A DNA stretch of 64,000 nt. It comes from CBDCWO01 sp965223405 (lineage in GTDB: Bacteria > Bacteroidota > Bacteroidia > Chitinophagales > Saprospiraceae). The stretch covers positions 4,526,001 through 4,590,000 of the forward strand of contig CBDCWO010000006.1 in the NCBI GenBank assembly GCA_965223405.1. The letters run 5' to 3'. The stretch's first letter is position 1; each line of letters begins with the position of its first letter. Positions 56,202 through 64,000 of this stretch are shown here, in pieces. The notes under the pieces are model-generated. The model was not told the DNA's origin. It worked only from the letters and a program-made list of their open reading frames with translations, and did not search any database. Position numbers and translations under genes: made by a program.

Positions 56202-59195
56202 TTAAAATTTAGCGTTGATATTAAATCCAAACGTCCTGGTAGCCGGCAGGTTGAAATTATCCAGGGAAGCTGCATTCCTGGTGGTGTTGATGGCCAGTTC
56301 AGGATCAAATGGCGCCTCTATGTGGAGAAAGAATAAATTCTGTCCCACCAGTGAAAAAGTCACCGGGATTGAGCCGTTGAATAGCTTAGTATCATAGGAT
56401 AACGATAGCTGCGTCAACCTTATATTCGTGCGGTCATAAAGATACACTTCCCCTATACCATTTCTACCCCCAATCTGTCTGTAATAGGTTTCCGGATCGA
56501 TACTACTTACGGGATTATCTCCCTGCACTGCATTAATAGATACACCTCCTGCATCCCGAGCATCGGCGGTCCGTTTTGATACACCGGCTTCGTCAAGCAT
56601 GGACTCGGTTTGGCTGAAGGCCAATCCACCAAACTTTCCGTTTATTATAAAATTCAAAGCAAAATCTTTATAATTCAAGTTATTGTTCCAACCTAAACTC
56701 CAGTCGGGATTCAAATTACCTGCAAATTCGACAGCTGCCGTTTTTAACGGTCTACCCGTTTTTTCATCTAATATGATCCGGTCCTGTGCATCTCTCTGGA
56801 ATTTAAATACTTCGACATCTCCAATTGATCCTCCGGCCTGGAATCTTGCGACATAACCTTCAGAAGAACCTGTGCTAATAGGTCCCAAATCGGGATGCGT
56901 TTCCACTACTTCATTCTTATTAGACCAGAAGTTGAAAGAAGTAGTCCATAAGAAATTGGGTGTGTATACAGGAGTTATATCCACGACCAATTCTACACCC
57001 TTATTGACAATCTCCCCAGCATTGATGAAATAAGTCGAAAATCCGGAACCTGATGGTGCAGGAAGACTTATAAACTGGTCGGTACTTACGGTTTTGTAAT
57101 AGGTAAAATCAAATCCAAGACGGTCATCAATAAAGCGCCAGTTAGTACCAAATTCATTACTAGTGATAATTTCAGGCTTTAGGTTGTCAAATGGTTGTTG
57201 CAGATTTCGGTTAACTCCTCCTGATGGAGCGATTGTATTCTCTGGATCTACCCGATTGAAAGGTACTTCATTACCTACTCTACTATTCGAAAACCGTACT
57301 TTAGCAAAAGAAACGAACTCCGGCAAAGTAATCATCTTGCTGAGGATAGCCGTGGCTCCAATGGAGGGATAAAAATAAGATTCATTTCCAGTACCTGCTA
57401 AGGAAGAAGCCCAATCGTTTCGACCGGCAAGATCCAGATATAACATGTCCTTATAGCCAATAGTAGCGTTACCAAATACAGCTTGCTTAATCAGTCTGCT
57501 GCCAAGTGTTGAGGACACTTGTACGTTGGTGCCTATATTCTGAAAGTAGAATTCATTAGGATACAATAGTCCAAACTGTGCATTTCCTGGAACACTTACT
57601 CCCAAACCAAAAATGGTCTTCTGGTAGCTGGAACCCGCAATAACACCAAGACTAAAATCCCCAAAATTATCATTGTAATTCAGGATGGCGTCCGTATAGA
57701 TCAATTGATCCGTATATTTTGCATAAGACCAACTCCCATTTGGGTGTACGGTCGTAGTATTTCCTCCGGCGTGTTGTTTTTCTTCCCGGAGTATGGAAGC
57801 AAAGTCATAATTACCTCTGGCGGATATACTTAATTTTGCATTAAATTGGTAATTCAGGTTGATACTTCCAATCATGCGTTTAACATCGTGTACCTGGCTC
57901 TCTTTATTCAACAACCAGTAAGGATTGGATTGGTGGTGATCGATCACAAACCAATTTTGACCCTCTAAGTTGGTATTTGCATCAAGTATCGAGTAGTTGG
58001 TTTTAAAGGACTCAAAGTCCCGGTCTCTCGGAAATCTGTAAAGACCCGTGAGCGGATTGTCATAATAACCGGCCCGGGGACGATTCAAGGTTTTCTCATT
58101 GGACAGGATCACATTGGATCCAATGGTCAGCTTATCGTTTAGCAATTTGGTCGATTGCTTGAATGTAAGATTGTATTTTTCGTATTCATGCTTAGGGACA
58201 ATTCCTTTGGCGGTTACATTGCCAAAAGAAAAGTAGGCTTTCGTTTTTGCGGTTCCGCCACTGATCGAAAGTCCATTTATCCAATTGGTCCCGGTTTGGA
58301 AAAAGTCATCTACATAGTTGTCAGCATAATTGCCGGGTGTTGAAGACCAACTTTCCTTGACTCCATCGACACTGCCGTATTTGAATTGTAATTCCGGCTT
58401 CAGCATTCTGTTTTCAAACGTAAGTCCGGTATTTACGCTAATTCTAGCGGTACCTTCTTGACCTTGTTTAGTGGTAATCAATACTACTCCATTGGCACCC
58501 TGGCTACCATAAAGAGCTGCCGCATTGGAGCCTTTTAGTATAGAAATACTTTCAATATCCTGCGGATTGAGTTGTGATATACCATCACCTCCATCCACTC
58601 CATCCCACATGCCGGCTTGCGGACCTCGATTATTGGCCATTGGAATACCATCAATTACAAATAGTGGATCGCTACTACCGTTCAGAGATTTATCGCCCCG
58701 CAATACGATTCGGGTAGAACCACCTGCTCCACCACTACTCTTCTTAATTTCCACTCCGGCTGCTTTTCCAGAAAGACTATTGAGGAAATTAACATCACGT
58801 GCTTTGGTCAAATCATCACCCGACACAGTTTGTTGGGCGTAAGTCAATTCACTTTTTTCTCGTTTAATTCCCAATGCGGTCACAACCACCTCATCGATTG
58901 TGATTCCCTGTACCAGTGATACATCGATCACAGATCGGTCTCCTACAACGATCTCCTGGGGTTCAAATCCTGAATAGGAATAGACTAATATTGCGTCTGC
59001 TGAAGTGAGTGTCACAGAATACGTTCCGTCTAGTTCAGTTACCGCACCATTACTGGTCCCTTTTTCAAGGATGTTTACCCCGATCAACGCTTCTCCATTC
59101 GCATCGGTTACGGTTCCGGTGACAGTTTGTGACCAAAGATTTCCTGCCACCAAAAGGCAAAAAACCGTCGATAGAAATGTAATTTTTAACATCAA
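56202..59195 (-). CDS. SusC/RagA-like TonB-dependent transporter
   Basis: A 997-residue full-length SusC-type transporter. The signal peptide ends at LWSQ (residue 23). The carboxypeptidase-regulatory-like domain follows (VTGTVTDANGEALIGVN, DGTYSVTL). Next come the TonB-box region (IDEVVVTALGIKREKSELTY), the plug (LSGKAAGVEI, GSTRIVLRGDKSLNG, DPLFVIDGIP, SQGANGVVLITTKQG), and a 22-strand-type barrel ending in a terminal aromatic strand (TFGFNINAKF). It imports glycan or peptide fragments across the outer membrane using TonB energy. It is paired with SusD downstream and divergent from GH95 across a 422-base control region. Confidence 0.95.
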   Translation of the reverse strand: MMLKITFLSTVFCLLVAGNLWSQTVTGTVTDANGEALIGVNILEKGTSNGAVTELDGTYSVTLTSADAILVYSYSGFEPQEIVVGDRSVIDVSLVQGITIDEVVVTALGIKREKSELTYAQQTVSGDDLTKARDVNFLNSLSGKAAGVEIKKSSGGAGGSTRIVLRGDKSLNGSSDPLFVIDGIPMANNRGPQAGMWDGVDGGDGISQLNPQDIESISILKGSNAAALYGSQGANGVVLITTKQGQEGTARISVNTGLTFENRMLKPELQFKYGSVDGVKESWSSTPGNYADNYVDDFFQTGTNWINGLSISGGTAKTKAYFSFGNVTAKGIVPKHEYEKYNLTFKQSTKLLNDKLTIGSNVILSNEKTLNRPRAGYYDNPLTGLYRFPRDRDFESFKTNYSILDANTNLEGQNWFVIDHHQSNPYWLLNKESQVHDVKRMIGSINLNYQFNAKLSISARGNYDFASILREEKQHAGGNTTTVHPNGSWSYAKYTDQLIYTDAILNYNDNFGDFSLGVIAGSSYQKTIFGLGVSVPGNAQFGLLYPNEFYFQNIGTNVQVSSTLGSRLIKQAVFGNATIGYKDMLYLDLAGRNDWASSLAGTGNESYFYPSIGATAILSKMITLPEFVSFAKVRFSNSRVGNEVPFNRVDPENTIAPSGGVNRNLQQPFDNLKPEIITSNEFGTNWRFIDDRLGFDFTYYKTVSTDQFISLPAPSGSGFSTYFINAGEIVNKGVELVVDITPVYTPNFLWTTSFNFWSNKNEVVETHPDLGPISTGSSEGYVARFQAGGSIGDVEVFKFQRDAQDRIILDEKTGRPLKTAAVEFAGNLNPDWSLGWNNNLNYKDFALNFIINGKFGGLAFSQTESMLDEAGVSKRTADARDAGGVSINAVQGDNPVSSIDPETYYRQIGGRNGIGEVYLYDRTNIRLTQLSLSYDTKLFNGSIPVTFSLVGQNLFFLHIEAPFDPELAINTTRNAASLDNFNLPATRTFGFNINAKF

Positions 59196-59617
59196 TTTAT
59201 CAGATTTTGGTTAAAAAGATAGATATTTTTCAAGCCCAAGATGGCAATTTGACTTAATTTGCGATTACGATTGAATTATATTTTGAAATAAATTTTTCAA
59301 ATTAGAAAGCAATACAAATTGATTTTTCCATAATATTTATTTTACCATAAAATATTATTTTCAATAGCTCAAATTTTGAACAATAAATATTGTATTTCAT
59401 GCCATATTCTGATGTCTGAAAGAATATTATTTTGTGAGAGGATACCATGAATAAACTTGTCGATTGGGTTTGCTTTGATTGTTTTACCAAAATTCAACTT
59501 ATTTAGCCATTTTAAAATTGAAAATCAAAGTTGATTGATAATTTTGAGAGCTTTATGCCACCTTCTGGATGATTCCTCCTAGTTTTATATTTTATCCATC
59601 AAAAGAACAAAAGGAAA
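59196..59617. promoter_or_regulatory. Divergent control region between susC and GH95
   Basis: This 422-base AT-rich region has no coding frame. On the plus strand TTG at 59518-59520, an 18-base spacer and TAATTTTG at 59539-59546 match the Bacteroidota promoter pattern (TTG, 17-23 bases, TAnnTTTG). This would give transcription of GH95 starting about 65 bases before its ATG. No full match was found on the minus strand for susC, only partial ones such as TATCTTTT near its start. Confidence 0.5.
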
Positions 59618-62011
59618 ATGAAGATTTCCAAAATAAGTTATCTAATACTTGCTGTTGCTTTCGGTCTTTCATGTCATCGATCCCAACCTCAAAATCATTT
59701 ACGATTATGGTATCAACAACCGGCAGATGCTACTGTCCAAGATAACCCTAATGGTTGGAAAGATGATCCGGAATGGTTGAGTGCACTTCCGATTGGGAAT
59801 GGATCTTTAGGAGCTATGGTGTTTGGAGACGTCAACTACGAAAGAATTCAGTTAAATGAAGAGAGTATGTGGTCCGGAAGTCCCGACGAGAATGACAATC
59901 CCGAAGCGTATCCGGCCCAGGAAAAGATTCGTGAACTCTTATTTCAGGGGAAATTCCGGGAAGCGACGGAACTAACCAATCGCACACAGATTTGCAAAGG
60001 AGCCGGATCTGGTCATGGCAATGGCGCCAATGTCCCCTTTGGCTGCTTCCAAACTTTGGGAGATTTGTGGATCAATAATGGAAAGCAAGCACCTTTTGAA
60101 AATTATTATCGGGAATTGGACCTTGAAGATGCAGTGGTGAGGGTGAGTTATCGTCAAGCGGGAATCTCCTATAAGAGGGAGTTGTTTGTAAGTCAGCCTG
60201 ATCAAGTATTAGTGGCTCGATTTACAGCGGATAAACCGGGAAGTATTTCCTTTTCTGCTACGATGACCCGACCGGAGAGATATCAAACTTATTCGGAAAA
60301 CAATCAATTGATCATGCAGGGTGTTCTTACCAATGGCAAAGGTGGCGATGGATTGGAATATTTGGCCAGACTGGCGGCGAAAACAGAAGGTGGTAGTGTG
60401 TCTTTTCAGGATTCTCTATTGGTGGTACAAAATGCAAATGAAGTAATTCTCTACTTATCAGCCTCGACCGATTATTTATTTAGCTACCCAAAGTACAAAG
60501 GACGGGATTACCATGCGATAACTGCAAGGAATCTTGACCAGGTTACATCTAAAGACTACAGTACTGTTTTCGATGATCACAAACGAGAATACCAACAATA
60601 CTTTAAACGTGTGCAGTTTGATATTACTCCGGAAGATATCATACCCTTACCAACCGATACTCGCCTGGAAAACTATAAACAATTAAAGCAGGACCGTCAT
60701 CTTCAGGAATTATTATTTCAATACGGTCGCTATTTACTAATTGCTTCATCGCGACCTAATACGTTACCTGCAAATCTCCAAGGACTTTGGGCCAACGATA
60801 TTCAAACTCCCTGGAATGGAGACTACCATACTGATGTCAATGTAGAGATGAACTATTGGCCGTCCGGAGTAACGAATTTGGCAGAAATGCATATACCTTT
60901 GTTTGATCTTATTGAATCCCTGGTTCAACCGGGAACAAAAACGGCATCCATACATTATAAAAATGAAGGTTGGGTTGTGCATCCGATTACCAATGTGTGG
61001 GGATATACTTCTCCCGGTGAGAAGGCCAGTTGGGGAATGCATACAGGTGCCGGAGCCTGGATCTGTCAGCATATTGGAGAGCACTTTGCCTTTACCAGAG
61101 ATACCTCTTTTTTACGACGGATGTATCCGGTGCTTAAAGGTTCGGTACGCTTTTATATGGACTGGTTGGTAGAAGATCCTCGCTCCGGAAAACTGGTATC
61201 GGGACCGGCTGTTTCTCCGGAAAATACTTTTCTGGCTCCGGATGGGAGTCAATGTCAAATAAGCATGGGGCCGGCTCATGACCAGCAGGTTATCTGGCAA
61301 TTATTTAAAGATTTCCTCCTCGCATCTCAAATTCTTGGTATTGATGATGAGTTTACGAAAAATGTGGATTGGGCTATTGACCGGTTAGAAGGACCAAAAA
61401 TTGGAAAAGACGGACGACTGATGGAGTGGTCAGAGGAGTTCCCGGAAGCGGAGCCGGGACATCGTCATATTTCACATCTTTTTGCGGTGCATCCGGGATC
61501 CCAGATTTCAACCATCCAAACGCCAAAATTGGCGATAGCCGCAAAGAAATCACTAGATCATCGTATTCAGAATGGCGGTGGTCATACCGGATGGAGTGCA
61601 GCTTGGTTAATCAGCCAATACGCGCGACTACAAGAATCGGAATTAGCCAAACAGAGTCTTGACGTAGTTTTGACGAAAAGTACCTCCACAAATTTATTTG
61701 GACAACACCCACCTTTCCAAATCGATGCCAATTTTGGTGCTACAGCTGGAATTGCTGAAATGTTGTTGCAAAGTCATACCGGTGTGGTCCATCTCCTTCC
61801 CGCACTTCCGGAAGACTGGTCAAGTGGAAGGGTTAAAGGACTTTGCGCACGCGGAGGATTGGTGGTGGATATGAAATGGAAAGATGGTGAATTGGTGCAA
61901 TCAAATATTCATGCCTCTGAAGCATCAGATTTTCAACTCAAATACAAAGCAATAGAAAAAACAATATCCCTGCGTAAAGGAGAAACTTTTGAGTATATCG
62001 TAAATCAATAG
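59618..62011 (+). CDS. GH95 alpha-L-fucosidase (or galactosidase), lipoprotein
   Basis: A 797-residue GH95 enzyme with lipobox GLSC (Cys19). The N-terminal domain has the family word ALPIGNGSLGAMVFG and QLNEESMWSGSP. The (alpha/alpha)6 barrel contains NLQGLWAND and PWNGDYHTDVNVEMNYW (about 398-414). It also has SPEN at 533-536 with the candidate catalytic Glu535, EPGHRHISHLF, and FQIDANFGATAG with Asp703. These are the known active-site neighbourhoods of GH95 inverting 1,2-alpha-L-fucosidases; some members are alpha-L-galactosidases. Length is normal. It is divergent from susC and probably part of the same fucosylated-glycan locus, followed after 107 bp by an alkaline phosphatase gene. Confidence 0.95.
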   Translation: MKISKISYLILAVAFGLSCHRSQPQNHLRLWYQQPADATVQDNPNGWKDDPEWLSALPIGNGSLGAMVFGDVNYERIQLNEESMWSGSPDENDNPEAYPAQEKIRELLFQGKFREATELTNRTQICKGAGSGHGNGANVPFGCFQTLGDLWINNGKQAPFENYYRELDLEDAVVRVSYRQAGISYKRELFVSQPDQVLVARFTADKPGSISFSATMTRPERYQTYSENNQLIMQGVLTNGKGGDGLEYLARLAAKTEGGSVSFQDSLLVVQNANEVILYLSASTDYLFSYPKYKGRDYHAITARNLDQVTSKDYSTVFDDHKREYQQYFKRVQFDITPEDIIPLPTDTRLENYKQLKQDRHLQELLFQYGRYLLIASSRPNTLPANLQGLWANDIQTPWNGDYHTDVNVEMNYWPSGVTNLAEMHIPLFDLIESLVQPGTKTASIHYKNEGWVVHPITNVWGYTSPGEKASWGMHTGAGAWICQHIGEHFAFTRDTSFLRRMYPVLKGSVRFYMDWLVEDPRSGKLVSGPAVSPENTFLAPDGSQCQISMGPAHDQQVIWQLFKDFLLASQILGIDDEFTKNVDWAIDRLEGPKIGKDGRLMEWSEEFPEAEPGHRHISHLFAVHPGSQISTIQTPKLAIAAKKSLDHRIQNGGGHTGWSAAWLISQYARLQESELAKQSLDVVLTKSTSTNLFGQHPPFQIDANFGATAGIAEMLLQSHTGVVHLLPALPEDWSSGRVKGLCARGGLVVDMKWKDGELVQSNIHASEASDFQLKYKAIEKTISLRKGETFEYIVNQ

Positions 62012-62118
62012 AGATTAAAAGAAACTTGGGTTAAAACCTTAGAATATCAGATATCTTTTTGATCTATGAGTCAGTTACATGAAATCAAAAATTCAAAATA
62101 TTATTAAATCTATCTAAA

Positions 62119-63255
62119 ATGATCGGAGTGCAAAGAGTACAAAATAGAAAATTGACCACCTTGATTTCACTGATGATAATTTATATGCTTACAGCGTGTT
62201 CGGTGCAAAAGGAGCTATCTGAAACGCGCCCATCACATCCAAAGAACATCATATTATTGATTGGTGATGGTATGGGATTAACTCAGGTTTCAACCGTTTT
62301 CTACTATCAGGATACACCTAGCAATTTCCTTAGATTTAAATATATCGGACTACACCAGAACGAACCAACAAGTCATAAGGTAACGGACTCTGCATCCGGC
62401 GCGACTGCCTTTTCGGCTGGAGTCAAAACGTATAATGGGGCCATAGGTGTGGATCAGGATACCGTATCCGTACCAACTATATTGGAGATAATGGCCAAAA
62501 AAGGATACAGTACCGGATTGGTAGCAACTTCCTCTATTGTTCACGCCACTCCGGCTTCCTTTTATGCTCATACCGACTCCCGTGGTAATTATGAGGAAAT
62601 CGCCCGGCAGTTGGTTTATGCGCCTGTCAACTTCTTTGCCGGTGGTGGAATTAAGTTCTTTGCAAAACGTCTGGATCAAAAAAATTACCTGGATACCTTA
62701 ACAGAAAAAGGATTTTTTGTTGATACTTTAGGCCTTGGTTCGAAAAAACTTGAATTCAACAAGAAATATGCTTTTTTACCCGCTCAGGATGCCATGCCTA
62801 AAATGCAGGATGGCAGAGGAGATTTTCTGCCCAGAGCCACCCAAATGGCCCTCGATCATTTATCTCAAGATGAGGATGGATTTTTTTTAATGGTTGAAGG
62901 GTCACAGATCGACTGGGGAGGCCATGCCAACGATGCGGATTATGTGATTCAGGAAACGTTGGACTTTGATAAAACCATTGGATTGGTGCTGGATTTTGCC
63001 AAGAATGATAAAAATACATTGGTAATAGTAACTGCCGACCATGAAACGGGTGGTTTGTCATTGTCTGCGGCTACCATATTTGGGCAAGGAGATTATTCCA
63101 AAATAATTCCTTCCTTTTCCACAGGAAACCACTCGGCCACATTGATTCCAGTATTTGCCTATGGTCCCGGAGCGGAAGAATTTATGGGAATTTATCAGAA
63201 CAGCGATATTTTCGGGAAAATGCTGAAAGCAATTAAGATGGATAGACTGAATTGA
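62119..63255 (+). CDS. Alkaline phosphatase (PhoA family), lipoprotein
   Basis: A 378-residue alkaline phosphatase that hydrolyses phosphomonoesters outside the cytoplasm. The lipobox is MLTAC with Cys27. Metal-site Asp50 is in LIGDGMG. The nucleophile motif VTDSASGATAF gives Ser91. The remaining metal ligands lie in MVEGSQIDWGGHAND, TADHETGG and STGNHSA. The core is complete and of usual length. It follows GH95 on the same strand; whether it belongs to the glycan locus or responds to phosphate starvation cannot be told, as no PHO-box-like site is clear. Confidence 0.94.
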   Translation: MIGVQRVQNRKLTTLISLMIIYMLTACSVQKELSETRPSHPKNIILLIGDGMGLTQVSTVFYYQDTPSNFLRFKYIGLHQNEPTSHKVTDSASGATAFSAGVKTYNGAIGVDQDTVSVPTILEIMAKKGYSTGLVATSSIVHATPASFYAHTDSRGNYEEIARQLVYAPVNFFAGGGIKFFAKRLDQKNYLDTLTEKGFFVDTLGLGSKKLEFNKKYAFLPAQDAMPKMQDGRGDFLPRATQMALDHLSQDEDGFFLMVEGSQIDWGGHANDADYVIQETLDFDKTIGLVLDFAKNDKNTLVIVTADHETGGLSLSAATIFGQGDYSKIIPSFSTGNHSATLIPVFAYGPGAEEFMGIYQNSDIFGKMLKAIKMDRLN

Positions 63256-63269
63256 TCGGAGTGACGGAT

Positions 63270-63461
63270 ACTAGTGAGTCTACTCCGAAAACTCTGCAAA
63301 TCCAAAAATGATTCTTTAGGCTTTGCCTGCCGTAGGATGCGATATTTTCATTTTTTTCAATTAGCTGATACTCAGGCATCCACGAATCTCAAAAAATAAA
63401 AATCTCATCCAAAATAATTCATTTTATGAAAATTGACAGTTTTCAGAGTGGACTCACTAGT
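63270..63461. mobile_element. MITE-like inverted-repeat element, copy 2
   Basis: The left end is ACTAGTGAGTCTACTC followed by CGAAAACT at 63270-63293. The right end, read on the minus strand from 63461, is ACTAGTGAGTCCACTC followed by TGAAAACTGTC. The TGAAAACTGTC end matches the left end of copy 1 (46043) and the CGAAAA end matches its right end, so the two copies lie in opposite orientation. The interior (about 192 bases overall) shows no obvious similarity to copy 1. Confidence 0.6.
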
Positions 63462-63474
63462 TGAGCGTGCTCAT

Positions 63475-63660
63475 GTGTTATTTGGAACAACTTGCCTCAA
63501 ATTCTTGCGCATCAACTAATAATTCTTTAGGCGAGGACACTTATAGCAACATATAGGTTATTTATGTACTTCGCTGTGTTGTTTGGGGCGTCTCACCTCA
63601 AACTTTTATACATTATCTGGATTTTTTTAGGCGAGGATGCCAAAAGCAACAGATAGATGA
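63475..63660. repeat. Diverged tandem duplication with a period of about 100 bp
   Basis: Unit 1 starts at 63475 and unit 2 at 63576. They share GTGTT-TTTGG, CCTCAAA, TTTAGGCGAGGA (63525 and 63625) and AGCAACA-ATAG in the same order. The units are perhaps 60-70% identical by eye. They are non-coding, with no known family recognised. Confidence 0.5.
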
Positions 63661-63697
63661 AAATTTCCGGATTGCAATCGATAGATAAAATGCTTCT

Positions 63698-64000
63698 TTA
63701 ATTTTGCAAGATTCCATGCAGTTCAATGACCTCTTGATCGGGAGGTAAAATCGAAACTATTACCTGCTGATTTTCTTCTATAGGCATTGGGATGCGTGCT
63801 TTCATTTTAATCTGGGTTTTTTCAAACGGAGCTAAAGGAGGTACATTTCCAGATACAACAACTTGGGGTACATTGCCCTGGACTAGCTTGATTTGAAGCT
63901 TACTATTTTTTTTTGAAGATACCTGACCAAAATTCTGTACTTCAACCTCGAACTTGAGTTTCTTTTTCTTTTGAGAAAACTTGGGGAGCCTAGCTGATAA
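63698..64000 (-). CDS. C-terminal end of an exported beta-sandwich (CARDB-like) protein, partial
   Basis: Reading the minus strand inward from base 64000 gives 100 codons and a TAA at 63698-63700. The peptide includes KKKLKFEVEVQNFGQVSS, KLQIKLVQGNVPQVV, PPLAPFEKTQIKMKARI and ends HGILQN. The alternating strands and VEVQNFGQ word suggest a CARDB or other immunoglobulin-like adhesion module at the C terminus of a larger protein. The start lies beyond the window, so the function is unknown. Confidence 0.65.
   Translation of the reverse strand, partial: LSARLPKFSQKKKKLKFEVEVQNFGQVSSKKNSKLQIKLVQGNVPQVVVSGNVPPLAPFEKTQIKMKARIPMPIEENQQVIVSILPPDQEVIELHGILQN

Larger units (their letters stand above)
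63256..63697. other. Intergenic region with the second inverted-repeat element and a diverged 100-bp tandem repeat
   Basis: This 442-base region holds element copy 2 (63270-63461). It also holds two diverged copies of a roughly 100-base unit beginning GTGTT(A/G)TTTGG at 63475 and 63576. Both copies contain CCTCAAA, then TTTAGGCGAGGA, then AGCAACA. I see no gene in it. Confidence 0.6.

Overview
The window is most likely from a Bacteroidota chromosome, probably a Saprospiraceae-like member. The signs are SusC/SusD pairs, many signal-peptidase-II-type lipoproteins with sugar-active domains, a type IX secretion (T9SS) sorting domain on a GH18 enzyme, TAnnTTTG-type promoter motifs, a propeller/Y_Y_Y sensor-regulator, and a giant cysteine-rich hyalin-repeat (HYR) surface protein. 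The family-level placement is inference; no marker gene is present.

Layout. (1) About 1-20147, minus strand: one enormous secreted repeat protein. It starts at 20147 with a signal peptide and is still open at base 1 (more than 6,700 codons). From N to C terminus it has a unique head, a 261-bp repeat array (about 23 units), a 264-bp array (9 units) and a 981-bp higher-order array (10 copies of a four-domain unit). The reading frame is broken near 12.47 kb and at several points in 17.70-17.97 kb. (2) 20588-24888, minus: small membrane protein, sulfatase, GH18 protein with T9SS tail, NAD-binding epimerase-like protein. (3) 25254-35406, plus: a beta-1,3-glucan (laminarin-type) utilisation locus with PKD lipoprotein, GH16, a SusC-SusD in-frame fusion, GH3 and a membrane-spanning LuxR-type regulator. 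(4) 35500-39782, minus: GH97, ChaN-PDZ protein, proline-iminopeptidase-like hydrolase. (5) 39958-41606, plus: small His-rich membrane protein followed by hypA, hypB and hypC. (6) 41733-50953, minus: lipase-like hydrolase, unknown lipoprotein, beta-lactamase-fold hydrolase, patatin, a long intergenic region with a mobile-element-like inverted repeat, an epimerase, a steroid-5-alpha-reductase-family protein and a frameshifted FG-GAP/ASPIC protein. (7) 50985-63255: a second glycan locus with a large FG-GAP/ASPIC lipoprotein, SusD, SusC, and divergently GH95 alpha-L-fucosidase and alkaline phosphatase. (8) 63256-64000: a second copy of the inverted-repeat element, a diverged tandem repeat and the 3' end of another gene.

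The genes mostly describe a surface-oriented glycan scavenger: two Sus-type loci, scattered sulfatase, chitinase-like and alpha-glucosidase-like enzymes, and secreted phosphatase and peptidase activities. The most unusual items are the homogenised HYR array, the SusC-SusD fusion, the hypABC cluster without hypDEF or hydrogenase genes in the window, and the two-copy inverted-repeat element. Several frame breaks fall in or next to repeats, so assembly error must be excluded before they are read as biology.
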